Positions 35,401-48,325 of a stretch of 64,000 nucleotides of DNA are shown here, one piece after another. The stretch is taken from the NCBI GenBank assembly GCA_033063855.1, contig CP093831.1, forward strand, positions 7,874,001 to 7,938,000. The letters run 5' to 3'. The position numbers and the translations under genes were made by a program. The notes beneath the pieces were generated by a model. It did no database searches. It was not told the DNA's origin and saw nothing but the letters and a program-made list of their open reading frames with translations. The number at the start of each line of letters is the position of its first letter. Within the stretch, counting starts at the first letter, position 1. The stretch comes from Smittia aterrima (taxonomy: Eukaryota > Arthropoda > Insecta > Diptera > Chironomidae).

Positions 35401-35569
35401 GTGAACGATAAACCATCAGGCAAAAGCAAAAATCATGCCAATCAGGTGTGATTAAGCTGTTCACAGTGAATCCTAATGATCAATGGAGTGGGAGAAAAGT
35501 GAATAAAAAATATTTCGAGGAGGAAAATCTGTCAAATCATTTCCAAAGTGTTAAAGAAACGATGACGTA
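32421..35569. other. Non-coding region between LRR-BTB 2 and dpr
   Basis: 3.1 kb. Two ATG-started minus-strand frames, 32852-33181 (109 codons) and 32622-32855 (77 codons), overlap in ATGA. Neither resembles a known protein, so I treat them as chance. A GA run lies at 33793-33805. The last few hundred bases probably contain the dpr promoter and leader, but I see no decisive motif. Confidence 0.45.
33793..33805. repeat. AG microsatellite
   Basis: Short alternating AG run, seen directly. Confidence 0.75.
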
Positions 35570-38088
35570 ATGTGGAATATGAAATGGTTGTCAGCTTTCT
35601 TCTGCATAGTGAACATTCGATGCTCCATGATTGTAGGTAATTATCGGAAGCTGCGAAATTACATTCTGCGGTAAAGCGGAATGGCAATCATCGAGATTAG
35701 TGGTCCAATGACAAAAGATTTATGTGAGGCTATTTATTTTTTGCAATCCTCCAGTTCCTGCAACAAGGTCGCCTCATGAATTATCAAACAGTTATTGGCA
35801 TGAAGCATCGTCGACCTATCCTGATTCAAGCGACGAGAGCAACGGTGAGACAACGACTCACGTTCACGAGCCATTCTTCGAGGAGAACTCAACACAAATC
35901 AACGTTACGACTCAATTAGGAAGTGATGTCTATTTACACTGTCGAGTTAATGACTTACGTGAAAAAATGGTGAGTGAGGTTGTTGAGCAGAACTCGCGGC
36001 GTGAAGTGATTTCGAAATCTGAAAATGAGAAAAGTTCTAAGAACGTGCCACAAATAGAGAAGGGAAAACTTTTCCGCACACACTTCTCCTAAAATACTGT
36101 TAAGAGCTTATGATCTGAGAAAAGTTTTCGTCGAACCAACATTTTGTTCGATACAATCTTCCAGGAAGTTGTTGTTAAAGTATCGAAACAAAACATCTCA
36201 GCAGCTATTTGTTATTTTTGGGAAGAAGCGTAGGCGAAGACGAGACACAGTTCTTGTTCGATCCCAAAACCTGTGTACGTGTCTCTGAGTGATAAGAGAA
36301 CTCATTTGATTGTTGCCTGCCGCTTCTTCCTTTTGCAAAAACTAATTTTGGAAAGCAATTGTTCGGAATAATAATTAAGAGACATCGAAGCTCTATGGAC
36401 GTTTCATTCAATGAGAAAACGATTGTTCCTCGACACGTTTCAAAACGAAGTGCTATCAAAATTTGTCTCAAATTAATTCAACAGATAGCAAAGCTCGTGT
36501 AGTTGGTGACTTTCTATGTCCTCCAATTAGTGATAGACCAAACGACATTGTTCTAGAGAGCTTCGAGCGTCCAATTGAATTCGAAATTAATTTCAGGTTT
36601 CGTGGGTGCGTAGGAAAGAAGAGCAACTACATTTAATAACCTTCGGTGCTTCCACTTACGTCAGTGATTCAAGATATTCATTAGAGTATAAGCAGCCAAA
36701 CGATTGGCAACTCCATATTCAATACGCAAATGAACGTGACGAGGGTCAGTTCGAATGTCAAATCAATACGAGCCCACCATTGGTTCTCGTAACACTTTTA
36801 GAAGTTATAGGTAAGCATCCTCATCCAAAAATGTTCTCCCAAAAGCAAGAAAAATGAAATTTACATCTGTCGGTCTATCAATATTTCAAAAGAAAATTTC
36901 TTCATCTGCATCAATCTCTGTTCAATCATTTCGAATTACATTTTATTATGCAACAGCGCGAGTCTCTACAGAAATCCCACAGCATCTTGACGATATTTAT
37001 GGGCTTCCTAAAATATGTAAGCCCGGCTATAATCTTCCATGCTTCACTGCTTTTCAATGAATACAGACGAAGCTCTCTACTCCTCCAAACGAGAGGTACT
37101 TTATGTCATGTTAAACTCATGAAAACATAATCGCTTTGATTCCGTCGAGCTCTACCTCTACTTTGTCGCGCTGTTGTCTAAATCAGAAGGTAGCTTAATA
37201 TATTCACTGCGTGGAAATTGCAAAGTTTTTCTTCCCTCGCTCTACCGTCGTCTTCGCGCTCTTGGCGAATCCAACCCGTTTCACGAGAACGTATTCTATT
37301 AGAAGAGGTTTTCTTGCTACGACGATAATAAATTTTCTTTCCATGACACAAAAGGTAATAAAAGTTTTATGTCTGTTCTCATCTCTCTTCTTTCTTTGGC
37401 TTCCGACGTCGTTTCACATGCAAACACAGTGCCACGAGTTGAAATTGTGGATGAGAGAGGGCTGAAAACATCTGATAAATTTTACAAATCTGGCAGCACA
37501 ATTGAGCTGAAATGTGTAATCAGCAAGATTCCGCAACCAACAAGTTATGTTACCTGGAAGCATGGCTTGCGAATGTTAAATTATGACACGAGTCGAGGCG
37601 GAATCAGGTACGCAAATTGTGTAGGCGAGAGTCGAAGTTGTTTATGCTTTGCTATTAGCACTTCTTGCAATTTATCCGCCTACGCATAAACTCACAGACG
37701 TAGAAAAGTTTTCGTTAGTTGGAGACGAAAAGCTTTCGCGTGCTTGCAAGAATAATTTTCCAACCACTTTTCTCTCATTACAATTTCTAGTGTGAAAACA
37801 AACTTGAACTCGGGCGGTGCTGTCAGCAGGCTGTACATAGCAAACGCTAATCGATACGACAGTGGCAACTATACGTGCTCTTTGGGTGATACTGCGAAAA
37901 CAACAATTGCCGTCCATGTGTTGAATGGTTTGTGGCTTTCACGAGACGAAATTTACGTTTGTGATTATTTCTCGGTTTATTTAGGTGAAAACCCCGCTGC
38001 GGCTCAACAATCTGGAACAAGCTGCAACCGTCTCGGCATTTACTTCATATTGATATCAATTACCTTGTCTCTGCTGATTCAGAGATGA
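35570..38088 (+). CDS. Dpr-family two-Ig cell-surface protein
   Basis: Six exons (35570-35636, 35755-35969, 36597-36810, 37430-37607, 37791-37927, 37985-38088), all GT..AG with matching phase, give 304 residues. The start exon encodes a signal peptide (MWNMKWLSAFFCIVNIRCS). Ig domain 1 has GSDVYLHCRV, VSWVRRKEEQLHLITFG, YVSDSRYSLEY, NDWQLHIQYANERDEGQFEC. Ig domain 2 has GSTIELKCVISKIPQPTSYV, TWKHGLRMLNYDTSRGGIS, ANANRYDSGNYTC. The YANERDEGQFEC and NYDTSRGGIS blocks mark the Dpr (defective proboscis extension response) family, synaptic recognition proteins that bind DIPs. I think it nearest to Dpr8/Dpr9-type members but cannot fix the number. The C-terminus is hydrophobic (YFILISITLSLLI) after a Cys-Asn, consistent with a GPI anchor. 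The last intron (57 bp) is open in frame. Confidence 0.88.
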
Positions 38089-38836
38089 CAATTGAATTAA
38101 TTGCTCCGTCAACCTTCTAATCGATCCCTTTGCTGCTAAGTCTTATCAATGTCGACATACACTTTGTTTCCACCTTCCTAGCTTAGTAAATGAATATCTG
38201 ATTGAGGTATCAACTGGATTTAATGATAGATAATTATACAAGAAAGCTTTCGTTTCCCTTTAGGTTAACAGAGAAATGTTTTGTATTACAAGATGTATAA
38301 ATAAACGAAATAAAAAAGAAACATTATGTCAGTGATTCGCTTTCTGACTTTTCTCTTCTTGTTCTTCTCTCTTTGAAGGTTTTTGTTCTTTAATTCTTTA
38401 TTCATAAATAATGTTACATTACGAGAAATTCTTTTGGCAAGATGAAGAAGGTTTCGCCCTGAAAATTAAATTCCTTTCTACTCTACTCGAGAAATCTCTT
38501 TTCATCCTGCAGATAAAAATTGGTAGAAAGCAGCAAAACGTGCCGGAGGCAATGCAAATAGTTGAGCTTGAACGAATGATAAAATCTGCGAATATTTTCC
38601 ATGCAATGAATTTTTATTGCAACAATTTTTCAATTCGTGAAAGCATATAACAACATGCAGACGATAAAAGTCATTAAAGAGATAGCAATTTTCTCTTTGC
38701 TTTCGATGGTTATTCGGTCGTGATGTCGTCGAGAATAATTTGAGACTGAGAACATGAATAATTCAGCTTCTCACCCGATTTATGAACGACTCCAAGCACC
38801 ACCACAAAAACTGAGATTCGAGAAAAATGCCAACAA
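38089..38836. other. Tail-to-tail gap between dpr and LRR gene
   Basis: Holds the 3' ends of both genes. For dpr, an AATAAA-like run lies near 38298. I see no gene. An open frame at 38411-38650 has no recognisable product. Confidence 0.5.
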
Positions 38837-41304
38837 TTAAAGCAAATAGTCTTCATCGATTATTTCGAAATCTGGCTTTTCGGTCACCAAACGAGCTCGT
38901 TTCTCCGTCACTTTTATGTTGGTCTTGTGTTCTTTAAAATTCAGTCGCAGAAGCTGAGTCGTCGCCATGACATCGGCAGCATTAGGATTCTTAATGGGAA
39001 GGCGAGGAGACAAATTAACCATCGAGCTCCATTGCCCACTACAAAGATGATCAAAACGTAGCAAGCTGACCTGTGATTAAAACCAAAAAAAGTTTTATGA
39101 GTTAATTAAGGTTAAGGTTCGTCTTAATGGACATTTGCTCCCACTTGCTTTCCACTGAGTTCTCCTGAAATGAGAAAGGAGGAGCATCGTTTGTTGTTAA
39201 TGAAACATGGAAATGACATTCTACGTACCTGGCCCAAGGCAAACAACCCCGCCGGCGACCCCATTCCACAACATTGCATGTTGTTCACGTAGAAATCGTG
39301 CGAGATAAATTGAGTGGCAATCACAATGCCATGGATTCTTATCGAGCTTGATTTTCATCAGTTTCGGTATTTTATCGAGGCAGTCCTTTGGTAAATATTG
39401 AAGTTTGTTCGAGTCCAATCGCCTGAAACAATCGAGAAATTATCAGGAAACTTCGTTGTTATCTCTTTCTCTCGCTCGCTTTGGGTTTGCTTGTGAACTC
39501 ACAGTTTAGTTAAATTTATAAGCGGAGTAAACACATCAGCATCGAAGTCCTTAAGGTTGTTGTTGTTCAAGAGTAAATTTGTTAAAGAACTGAAATTGAA
39601 TTTGCTTGTATGAAGGAGATTGAGTTGAAATTAGAGAAATCGTCTTACGTTAAACCTATGAAGCTATGCGAATTGAGGAAGCGAAAGTCGTTGCTGAACA
39701 AGAAAAGCTTCTTCAGACGAGTCATGTTGATGAAGAGCGTCTCGGGAATTCCTTGGAGGAGATTCCGACTCAAATGGAGTTCGGAAACTTTTTTTAGAAA
39801 TCGGAAAGCATTTGGGTGAATGTTTTGAATTTTGTTTGCTGTGAGATCTAAGATAATGAGATTCCGTAGATTCTCGAAATGCTTTTCGCTTATGTGGCTT
39901 ATCAAATTCTTTTTCAAATAAAGCGAATGGAGGAGCTTCAAGTTATCGAAGGCATCAGATGCAATTCTGTCTGTCGTAATCGAGAAGAGAATCAAATTTA
40001 AGCTTAGGAAGTTTATCATTGCAAATCTTATTTACCGATAAAGTTCTCGGAAAGTCTTAAAGTCTTTATACTTCGCAAATGGTTAAAGTCATCGCTTCTT
40101 ATCCTGTCGATTTCGTTCTTCGATAAATCCAACTCTTCTAGCTCAGTTTGCTCTTGTAGATTTGGTGAATCTCTCAATTTATTGTGTGCCAAGTTGATCA
40201 CTTCGCAATAGATTGAACATAAAGTGACGTAAATGAAAACGTAAATCAATTTAAGTGGCACTTGCAGGATCAAACGAGTAAACAGCAGAACCAAACAAAG
40301 TTCAACTGCAATAAATGTCTCACCTCGTATGTGATAAATAGATTGAAAGAGCTCTTGGGGCAATGATGACGTTAATCGATTTTGGCTAATGTCTAAAATC
40401 TTCAAACTCCGAAGCTTCAAAAACAACTGAACGTCGAGTGTCTCGAGTTTGTTCTCTTGCAAACGCCTGAAGAAAATTAAACAATATTAGATCAATCTAA
40501 ATAGATGAAACGATTACGATTAAAGTTTTCAAGGTATTGCGAAGCTTCTGGCTTTACAGTTGCTTAGCAAGCGAACCTACAAGTTAGACAAGCTGTCGAG
40601 GTCGAGCAATAAATCATTCGGCAAGAAATCTAAATGGTTCTTCGAAAGATCCAATAAAGTGAGATGCGTCAGACCTCGAAACGAGTCTTTGTGAAGGGTT
40701 GACAAGTGATTTGATGAAAGGTCGCTGAAAAGGCAATTCGATAAAGAAAATTAAACCCTTAAAAGTAAATCAATCTTACATGTGGCTGATGTCGTTGGGA
40801 ATAGATTGTGTCGCTGGAATTCTTCGTAAATTGAGTCGCCAACAACTTATCTGCTTTAGGGCTGGCAAACAACTATAATTGGAATTACTTTCAATTACTT
40901 AGTGATCAAAACTCATTAATTACCGACAAAACCCCGTTTCAGAACAGCGATCCCAAGCTTTCACATCTGACGACTTCTCTATTTTCCAAACTGGCTGCTC
41001 AACAGAAGATAATCGCCTTTCTATCTACAATAAGTTGTAAGCGAGAAAAGTTCAATTAAAAGCAATTTTCGTTGTGACACACAAGCAACTACAGTTGGAA
41101 AACAATTTAATTAAATTAAAGTACATCTGCTAATCTCTGCTCCAGCGACGACTCGTTATTTAATTCTTTTGTTTTCGGATTTAAAGTTTTAGAATTGGCA
41201 ATATTCTCATTGACTTCAGCGTTGCTTGATGAGTTTTTCAGCAAAAATCCGCCAATCAAGTTAATTAGTAACGACACTATGATGATTAAAATTAAATATT
41301 TCAT
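38837..41304 (-). CDS. Secreted leucine-rich-repeat protein with LRR C-terminal cap
   Basis: Rebuilt as eleven exons: 41125-41304, 40924-41024, 40780-40872, 40581-40724, 40324-40466, 40036-40200, 39649-39970, 39503-39589, 39229-39422, 39145-39164 and 38837-39070. All phases agree and the product is 560 residues. The ATG at 41304 opens a long hydrophobic signal or anchor (MKYLILIIIVSLLINLIGG). A Cys-containing N-terminal region is followed by about a dozen 24-residue LRRs (HLTLLDLSKNHLDFLPNDLL, LKILDISQNRL, LEELDLSKNEI, LIILDLTANKI). The LRR C-terminal cap has NPWHCDC-IYLARFL, VVCLGPGELSGKQ and HLC. No transmembrane segment is seen at the C-terminus, so it is secreted, or anchored by its N-terminus. 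Exon 10 is only 20 nt and uses a weak donor (GTGGGA), but it completes the cap consensus. Intron 5 is 123 bp and open in frame. Function unknown; such proteins serve in adhesion and signalling. Confidence 0.82.
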
Positions 41305-44300
41305 GGCATTAAACAGTTTCACTGCATAAGGCACTTTCAATCACATCAAAATCAAATTTGAAACTAATTTTACTGTCGTCGTCAGAGCGGAGGAAAATAA
41401 TTTTGTCCGCTTCGTTAATTAAATTTTATTTAAACGAAATCCCCTCTCAACTTCATCGCCTACGTCGGGGAACAGAGTTTACATCGCTTTTAACTGGGAT
41501 GCCAAGCTTTGGGGAAACGTAAACATAAAAGTGATTGTTATGAAACCTCAAGTCGTAAGCAATTATCAAAACTTCTTTTCCAGGAACGGCAGGGAAAAGT
41601 GAAAGGCGAAGCTTTCTCACCGCAAGAGAATTTTCTTGCCAAAACAATAAAAAGAAAATTGGGAAAATTAAGAGAAAAACGATCAACTTTTGTTTTCTTC
41701 TTTGTGAGCGAGGGAGAAGTTTTTTCTTTCGATTTTCGCCAACACAAAGTTCGATATTAATTTTCATCTTCAGCTCTTTTTTTTTATTCTTAGAAAAGTG
41801 CTTTTTCAACCGATTCTCGTTCACCCTAATCTGCCTTTCTTAATTAATTCTATCTCTTATAAGCGTTTTCAATTTTCTCAACTACTCTCGTATCGGAAAT
41901 AAGAATCATTTGTGCTTCGTTTTTATGGTACTTAAGTCTTTGAATTTATGAGAAGAAATGTTTATTCTTGGTAATGTCTCTTGTGGCTCTGATAACAAGC
42001 TCAGAAAAGTCTTTGACTGTTATTGAAACGCTTCGCTAACACCTTTGAGCTTTTTTGAAAGCTTTTAGAGCAAAGGAAAACCTTTGAAAGTCTAAATTGA
42101 GTTTGATTATCCTCATGAAACAAATCGATTGAGCTCTCGATTTAACCTGTTTGATTGAGTATTTCAATCGTCGACGCTTTTGTGCTCGAGAGATTCGACG
42201 GAACAAAAACTCTTCATTGTTCATTAAATCGAGCATTGTGCACGATTTCGTTTTATCTCTCAATAAAAACTAGAAACAGATAAACCAATAAAACGGTTTT
42301 GATAGTATTTCAACTCAAAACAACAATCTTAAGAAATTTTTGGAATTGAAACAATTTTTATAGAAGTTTTAAATTTGCAATGATGCTTTTGAAATTAATT
42401 TCACTTTAAAAATATTTATTCACCGCTGTCTCATGGAATTAATCGAGCATCTCGGTGTAGGATTTGAAAGATCTATTGTTTCTACTATTCTCACTGAAAA
42501 TTTCTCCTAAGCTTGGAATTTATATTTCTCTGAATGTAGTCAATCCCATGAAAGCTTCTGTCAAATCAAAGACGACACAGAAAAGCAGGAAAAGGTTGAC
42601 CAACGACAAGATTTCAACTTCTATGAATCATCTCAAACAATTATCAACAAATAAAGTCGATCAACCTCACTTCTCGATAAAAATTACTTCTTAACCTTAT
42701 AAACTGTAGCCTTAAGGCAATAGAGTATCAAAAAGAAGATAAGCTGAGCTTCGATGTGCTCTAGTTTTGAAACCGATTTATGGAGAACTTAAAAGTTACA
42801 GAGATTTTCTTCTCAAGCAGAACAGTTACCGTCGCTTGCACTCATCATGTCAGCGACAACGGAAGCATTATCCTTATCCATCTCAAGACATTTATTCGAT
42901 TGAAAACGAAGCAGATTGAGAACGTCACAATGAAAACTCACTAGACAAGAGCTCCATTCATTTTCAAACTCTTTTCCGATGCTTTACGCTCTTCAACGAG
43001 ATAATTAAACGTGAAATCCTTTGGAAAGATTTTACATTTCAACAGTTCTCTTAAATGCAATTGCTTGAAGCGAGCTCTACTTCAGTCGTCATGTAAATGA
43101 ATGGATTTTGTTATCTTGCATGCACTGAAAACTTTTCAGTCAAGACGAAAAGCGAAGCAGAGTCTCATGAACAGATAAATTTAATTGAACTTTATAGTCT
43201 TTGATTTGGAAAATCTTTTCAATTCACGACTTCAGTTTAATTTCAAGGCACCAAGGAGCTCTATAAATATTTCAACAACAGAATCTTCCACCTTAAGGCT
43301 TCAATTCAACGTGGACTCCTTCACTAAATTATGTCGATGAATTGTTGATAACAGACAGTCTGCTGATTTCCGGTGCCTCGAGACATAACAAACAAAACAA
43401 ATTTGCGTTTTCATTTCTCTTCCCCTCAGCACTTCTAATAATAAATCATAAATATTGTGTGCAGTCGCTATCGCGGGGAAAACGGAATGAAAAACGGAAA
43501 AGAAATTCTCCCGAACAAGATTTCATCCTCGCTTTTTGTGAGGCTGTTATTAATAGCACTGCTCTCCTTTCAGCCTTCACCGGCATCAGCTTGAACCCGA
43601 AAAGAGTTTTTCATCCGTTCGTTCGTTCTGTGTTTTCGGCTAAGCTCTCGCGACTGAGGATAAAAAAAATATTTGTAAACATCAGGGGGGATGTTGTTTT
43701 AAAAGCAAACAGAAGCATGATTTTTAAAATTAATTTTTTATAGCTGCAAGGAACAAGAAGAGCATGAAAGATGGTGGGAAGAACTCAACAGTTAACAAAA
43801 CTCTTGACATGAAGAATGATTCTGCAAATAACAAATGATTCCAAGTGCTTTCCCATCTTGAAGATCGAGGGTTGTGCATTCGCTTTCTTCGTATCAACAG
43901 TTCGCCCAAAGAAGCTAGTTTAAGCGAAGTGTTGTCGACACACCCTCGATGAACGCTTTTCTTTGAAGTGTGAAGCGAGAAGCGGGTGGTAGCTCCTTCC
44001 ATTCTACTTAGTAATTTATGTTTACTGCAACTTCATATCGCTCGAGTGTATCGCTTTCTTTTCAGCGATCTCACGAGAAAAACTTAAATCTGTGCATTTT
44101 ATTTTTTGACAACGAGATAAACTTTCGTTCGCTTTTGTACCAAAGCGAAGGCATCAGAATAACAAAAAAATAAAACCAACTTTGAGCTTGCGAGAGCACA
44201 AAAGTTTTTTTATTTCGAAGAATGAAGTTTTATGTGATAAAAAAGTTTTATGACTTTCTCTCCCTGTTTAAATGTGTTTTAAAATTCAAATTGTCAAAAA

Positions 44301-46326
44301 AACGGGAGCAGAGAATAATGAAAGCGACTTCTTTGGATGCTACGTAGCATATTTTCCCGTTGCTCTAGCGCTCGACAATAAACTATCAACTGTAGAAGCA
44401 AAATTAAGCTCATTTCGGGTTATGCATTTTTAATGGAGTCGCATTTAAGTACACAAGTTGAACAGTTCAGTTGTTGTGTCGCAATTTGAATTTTGTTTAT
44501 TCGTCTTGTTGTTGATAGTTAGCTTGTTCAACTATTCAACTTGATTGCATCGTAGCTTATTGTCTTGAAGTATAATGAGGAGCTTGACAAAGCAAAGCCA
44601 ACAATTTATGCTTTGAGATGTTGAGATCTTAATTGCTTGGCTTTATGAAACATAATTTTAAGGTGAAAGTTTTGCGACGAATAAAGTCTGCGGTTCTACA
44701 GTCAACGACTTCTTCAATTACGTTTCCATTCATAGCTCAAGCGACTTGCGGATTGTCATTAAGAAAATAATTGGAAAAGCATGGAAAGAAATGAGAAAAA
44801 CTTTTCCATTGAAACGAAGGAAATAATTTCATTTTAATCACTAATTATTAAGCTTGCGCTATGAAATTAACAAAGAACTTGTTCCGAAAAGAGAAAAGCT
44901 TTTCACTTGGCGAAGCAATTGTTCAAATGTTTGCTGGTCGATTTAATTTTATTTGAGGTCGAATAGTAATCCCACAGCACGTATTGCTCTCTTGAACGAG
45001 AAAAGAATTTAAGTTTTTGTTGAATTAATCGGGAATTCAACTTTTTGTTTGGAAATAATAATAAACTCATATCGAGATGTAAAAACTTTCTGACCTACTC
45101 CACGAAGCTCTTCAAAAGCTTTTATGAAGCTTTTAGTCAATTGGAATAGCGATTTTTGCTTCGAAATAAATTCACATTTCTTTTTTTATGAACATAACGC
45201 ATTCAATTATGCAAAAATTCAGGGATTGAGAATGTGAAGTTAAAAACTTTTTTCTTCTAGTTGATTCATGCAATTCGCGGTCTCTGATGTATTTACATCT
45301 TTATGCATTACATTTCCCTTAATGCTTCCAGTTGTTTGAAGGATGCGAGCGGTAAATGCAATAGTACAAGTTGCATAATGAATATTCGCTTCAACATTCA
45401 TCTAAAGTTGTTTGAAACCTACATAAACTATTTATCTTCATCAACAGGATGAGAAATCATGAAGTGCAAACAACTCCCATAAGTGCGCGAAGCTTTTATT
45501 GTGAGAAGGATGTTAAAGAGACGAAAATGGAAATTCTTCTCTCTCGGATAAGTTAAAATGGTTTTGGATGAGAGAATTGAGTTGATTCGCACGCTGTGCT
45601 GTTCTGTTTATATTTATCCTGACAAAGCCATAGCAACTTTTATCTCGCGGCGAAAGCAAATACAACATTGCTAAACCCGAGAAACAATAAGCTTCGTCGT
45701 GCTCCTACAAATAACAATCTTAGCAACGAGGGTGATGGAAAAATATTGACGTACTCAAGATTGTAATAAACGATCAAATCATCAATCATTATGTTTGATC
45801 GAACGTAAGAGGTCAAAAAGTGTTACGAGAGCATGACGGAACAATAAAGCGAGTAAATATCTACGCGGCCGTCTCGCCTATATCTGCTCATTCATCATAG
45901 TCTCCCACAAGTTCATTGCACGTTCGATTCATAAATTCTCATTAGCCGCTGTATTAATCATTGCTGATTAGCAAACCAGTCAACGGCGCTTCTTGTCGTT
46001 GATTAATATTCATTCCGTTGCTGTCTGGATGGGCGATGATTATCGTTGGATTAACTGAGAATTTGCTCAAAGATATATTGTCGAATTTCCTTTTGCTTTT
46101 CTTATTTAGACAAAACATCCGATTAGTCGTCTCGCCTTTCTAATTCCTTTATCACTTATAATTGTTTTTAAATATTTTGATGCTCATTTAAACGAGAGAA
46201 AAATGTCGTCGCTTATCAACATTTGAATGTAAACGAAATTCGAAAAAAAAACACTTTAAAATTTTCTTGCTTTACTCGACAGTTCACTTTGAGATTTCAA
46301 GTGCTAACAATCGTATAAGCAGCAAA
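41305..46326. other. Non-coding region between LRR gene and carboxylesterase
   Basis: 5 kb with no recognised gene. At 41453-41824 three frames of 69 codons or more are open on both strands in a purine-rich tract, which looks like composition, not a gene. An open frame at 43342-43743 lacks an ATG start and domain. AAGCTTTT motifs recur near 45110-45140. The final 60 bases are the leader of the esterase. Confidence 0.45.
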
Positions 46327-48165
46327 ATGATTCGAATAAGCTCTCTTTTGGCTCGAGGGTTCAGTAATTCTCAAAGTTCTGTTGCCGCATTTCGACTCAA
46401 TAGTTCCTTTACAAGTGAAGTTGTTGAAACCGAAAATGGCCCCGTCAAAGGCATCAAAAAACCTTCAGTGCTTGGTCGGAACTATTTCAACTTTCAAGGA
46501 ATTCCGTACATGAAAGCTCCAGTTGGAAAATTGAGATTCAAAGACGCTCAAAAACCTGACAAGTGGACGGAGCCTTTGAATGCAACTAAAGAACCTCCAG
46601 CATTCTGCATGAGAGCATTTATCAATTACAAAGACGGGGGACAAGAGAATGCTGGAGTTCTTAATGTCTACACGCCCTTTACAACTCCCAGCAAACCACT
46701 GCCTGTTCTCTTTTGGATTCATGGTGGAGGATGGAACGCTGGCTCGGGGCAAACTGATTTATTTGGTCCCGACTATTTCATGCAGAAAGACGTCATTCTA
46801 GTCACGATCAACTACCGTCTAGGACCTGTTGGCTTCTTAAGTTTAGACGATCCCGAGGTAAACGTTCCAGGCAACGCCGGTCTAAAGGATCAAACGTTTG
46901 CATTAAAATGGGTTAAGCAGAATATTGCAAATTTTGGAGGTGATCCAAACAATGTCACAGTGTTTGGAGAGTCGGTAAATCTCTGTTAATGTTCATTATT
47001 CTGCTAGATAAAAACAATTAAATTTATCTAGGCCGGCGGCGGATCAACTCACTACCACATGATATCAAATCATTCAAAAGGTTTATTCCAAAAAGCAATT
47101 CCAATGTCAGGAACTGCGTTTTGCGATGTCTGGTCCAAAATTCCTCGAAAAGATTGGGCGCTGAGGTTAGCAAAGAATTTGGGATACACTGGAAAAGCGA
47201 ATGATAAAGAGCTTCTCGCGTTCTTAGAGAAACCTGACGGAATGTCATTGGTTCAAGCGGCGAAGAAAGTTTTGAGCTTTGAAGAAGAAATCGGCCTTCA
47301 CATTCTCTACGCTTTTGGACCGACCATCGAGCCTTACAAGTCTCCAAATTGCTTCATTCCCCAAGATCCCATTCTGATGGCCCGCGAGGCTTGGTCGAAA
47401 GACGTTGATCTGCTCATCGGAGCGACAAGCAACGAAGGCATTCTGCGAGCAAACAGCGAAGCCGAGCGAATTTCTGAAGTTTTAAGTAATTACAACTATT
47501 TTGCTCCTGTTGTTCAACTTGGGATTGATGTCGAAAGTGAAAAGGCAAGAGAATACGGGCAACAGATAAAGGAAGTTTACTATGGAAGTTCGAGACCGGC
47601 AGCTTCTAACCAACAACCATATTTATACGTACATTGTGATAATGAACTTGCTTTCAAAACATAAACATTGATAAGACTTTTTTTCATTTAGTTCATCGCT
47701 GACCTCTACTTTTGGCTTGGCATTCAGAGAGTTATCTCATCACGTTTGAAGAGAGGCGGATCAGGCAAAAATTATCTTTATCGTTTTGATGTGGATTTGA
47801 GTCAGAACTTCGTCAAGAAATTGCACGTGGAAGCTGATGAACATGAAAAATATCCAGGGGCAAGCCATTGCGATGAGCTCCCATACCTTTTTAAGACATC
47901 GAGCACAACAAACATTCCATCTCCGACAATCGACTCGAAAGAATTCGAAATAATTAAAACAATGGTTGAAACCTTCACGACATTCGCAGCAACCGGTGAC
48001 CCGAACAATTCCGCAATTACTGAGAATTGGAAGACAGTGGAATCAAAAGAGCTTTCTTGTCTGAACATCAATCAAAATGAGATCAAGATGATTCAATTGC
48101 CTGAAGGCGATAGATTGAAAAAGTGGAATGAAATTTTCCAACGAGAAAATGTTGAGCTTTATTGA
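46327..48165 (+). CDS. Type-B carboxylesterase, alpha-esterase type
   Basis: Three exons, 46327-46974, 47032-47628 and 47692-48165, all in phase 0, give 572 residues with the alpha/beta-hydrolase fold. The catalytic triad is complete: Ser216 in GES|AGG (split by intron 1), Glu in TSNEG and His in GASHCDELP. The oxyanion motif WIHGGGW and the blocks NYRLGPVGFLSLDDPEV, PGNAGLKDQTFALKWV and FGGDPNNVTVFGES point to the insect alpha-esterase clade, used for ester and xenobiotic hydrolysis. The N-terminus is not a normal secretion signal. MIRISSLLARGFSNSQSS, basic, Ser-rich and without acidic residues for some 30 residues, looks like a mitochondrial presequence. The usual EDCL-LNVY cysteine is replaced (ENAGVLNVY), which removes the standard first disulphide and agrees with an intracellular enzyme. 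AATAAA signals lie at about 48231-48250. Confidence 0.9.
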
Positions 48166-48325
48166 TTGACTCTTTGTTCTCGAATTTCTGATTGTTCTTT
48201 GATTTCAGATTAAGTTTTCTGAAACGAACTGAATAAAATCATTAATAAATCTTCAAACTTTGTTCACGTTTCACTGATATTCGGGCACTGTTAGACATCT
48301 GAAATTTTGATGCATCAAACGTCTC

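Noticed and set aside
41453..41824. Overlapping open frames on both strands, one with a hydrophobic stretch
   Set aside because: Purine/pyrimidine-biased tract opens several frames at once; the longest starts with a non-ATG codon and resembles nothing known.
43342..43743. 133-codon plus-strand frame
   Set aside because: No ATG start and low-complexity basic composition; no neighbouring exon fits.
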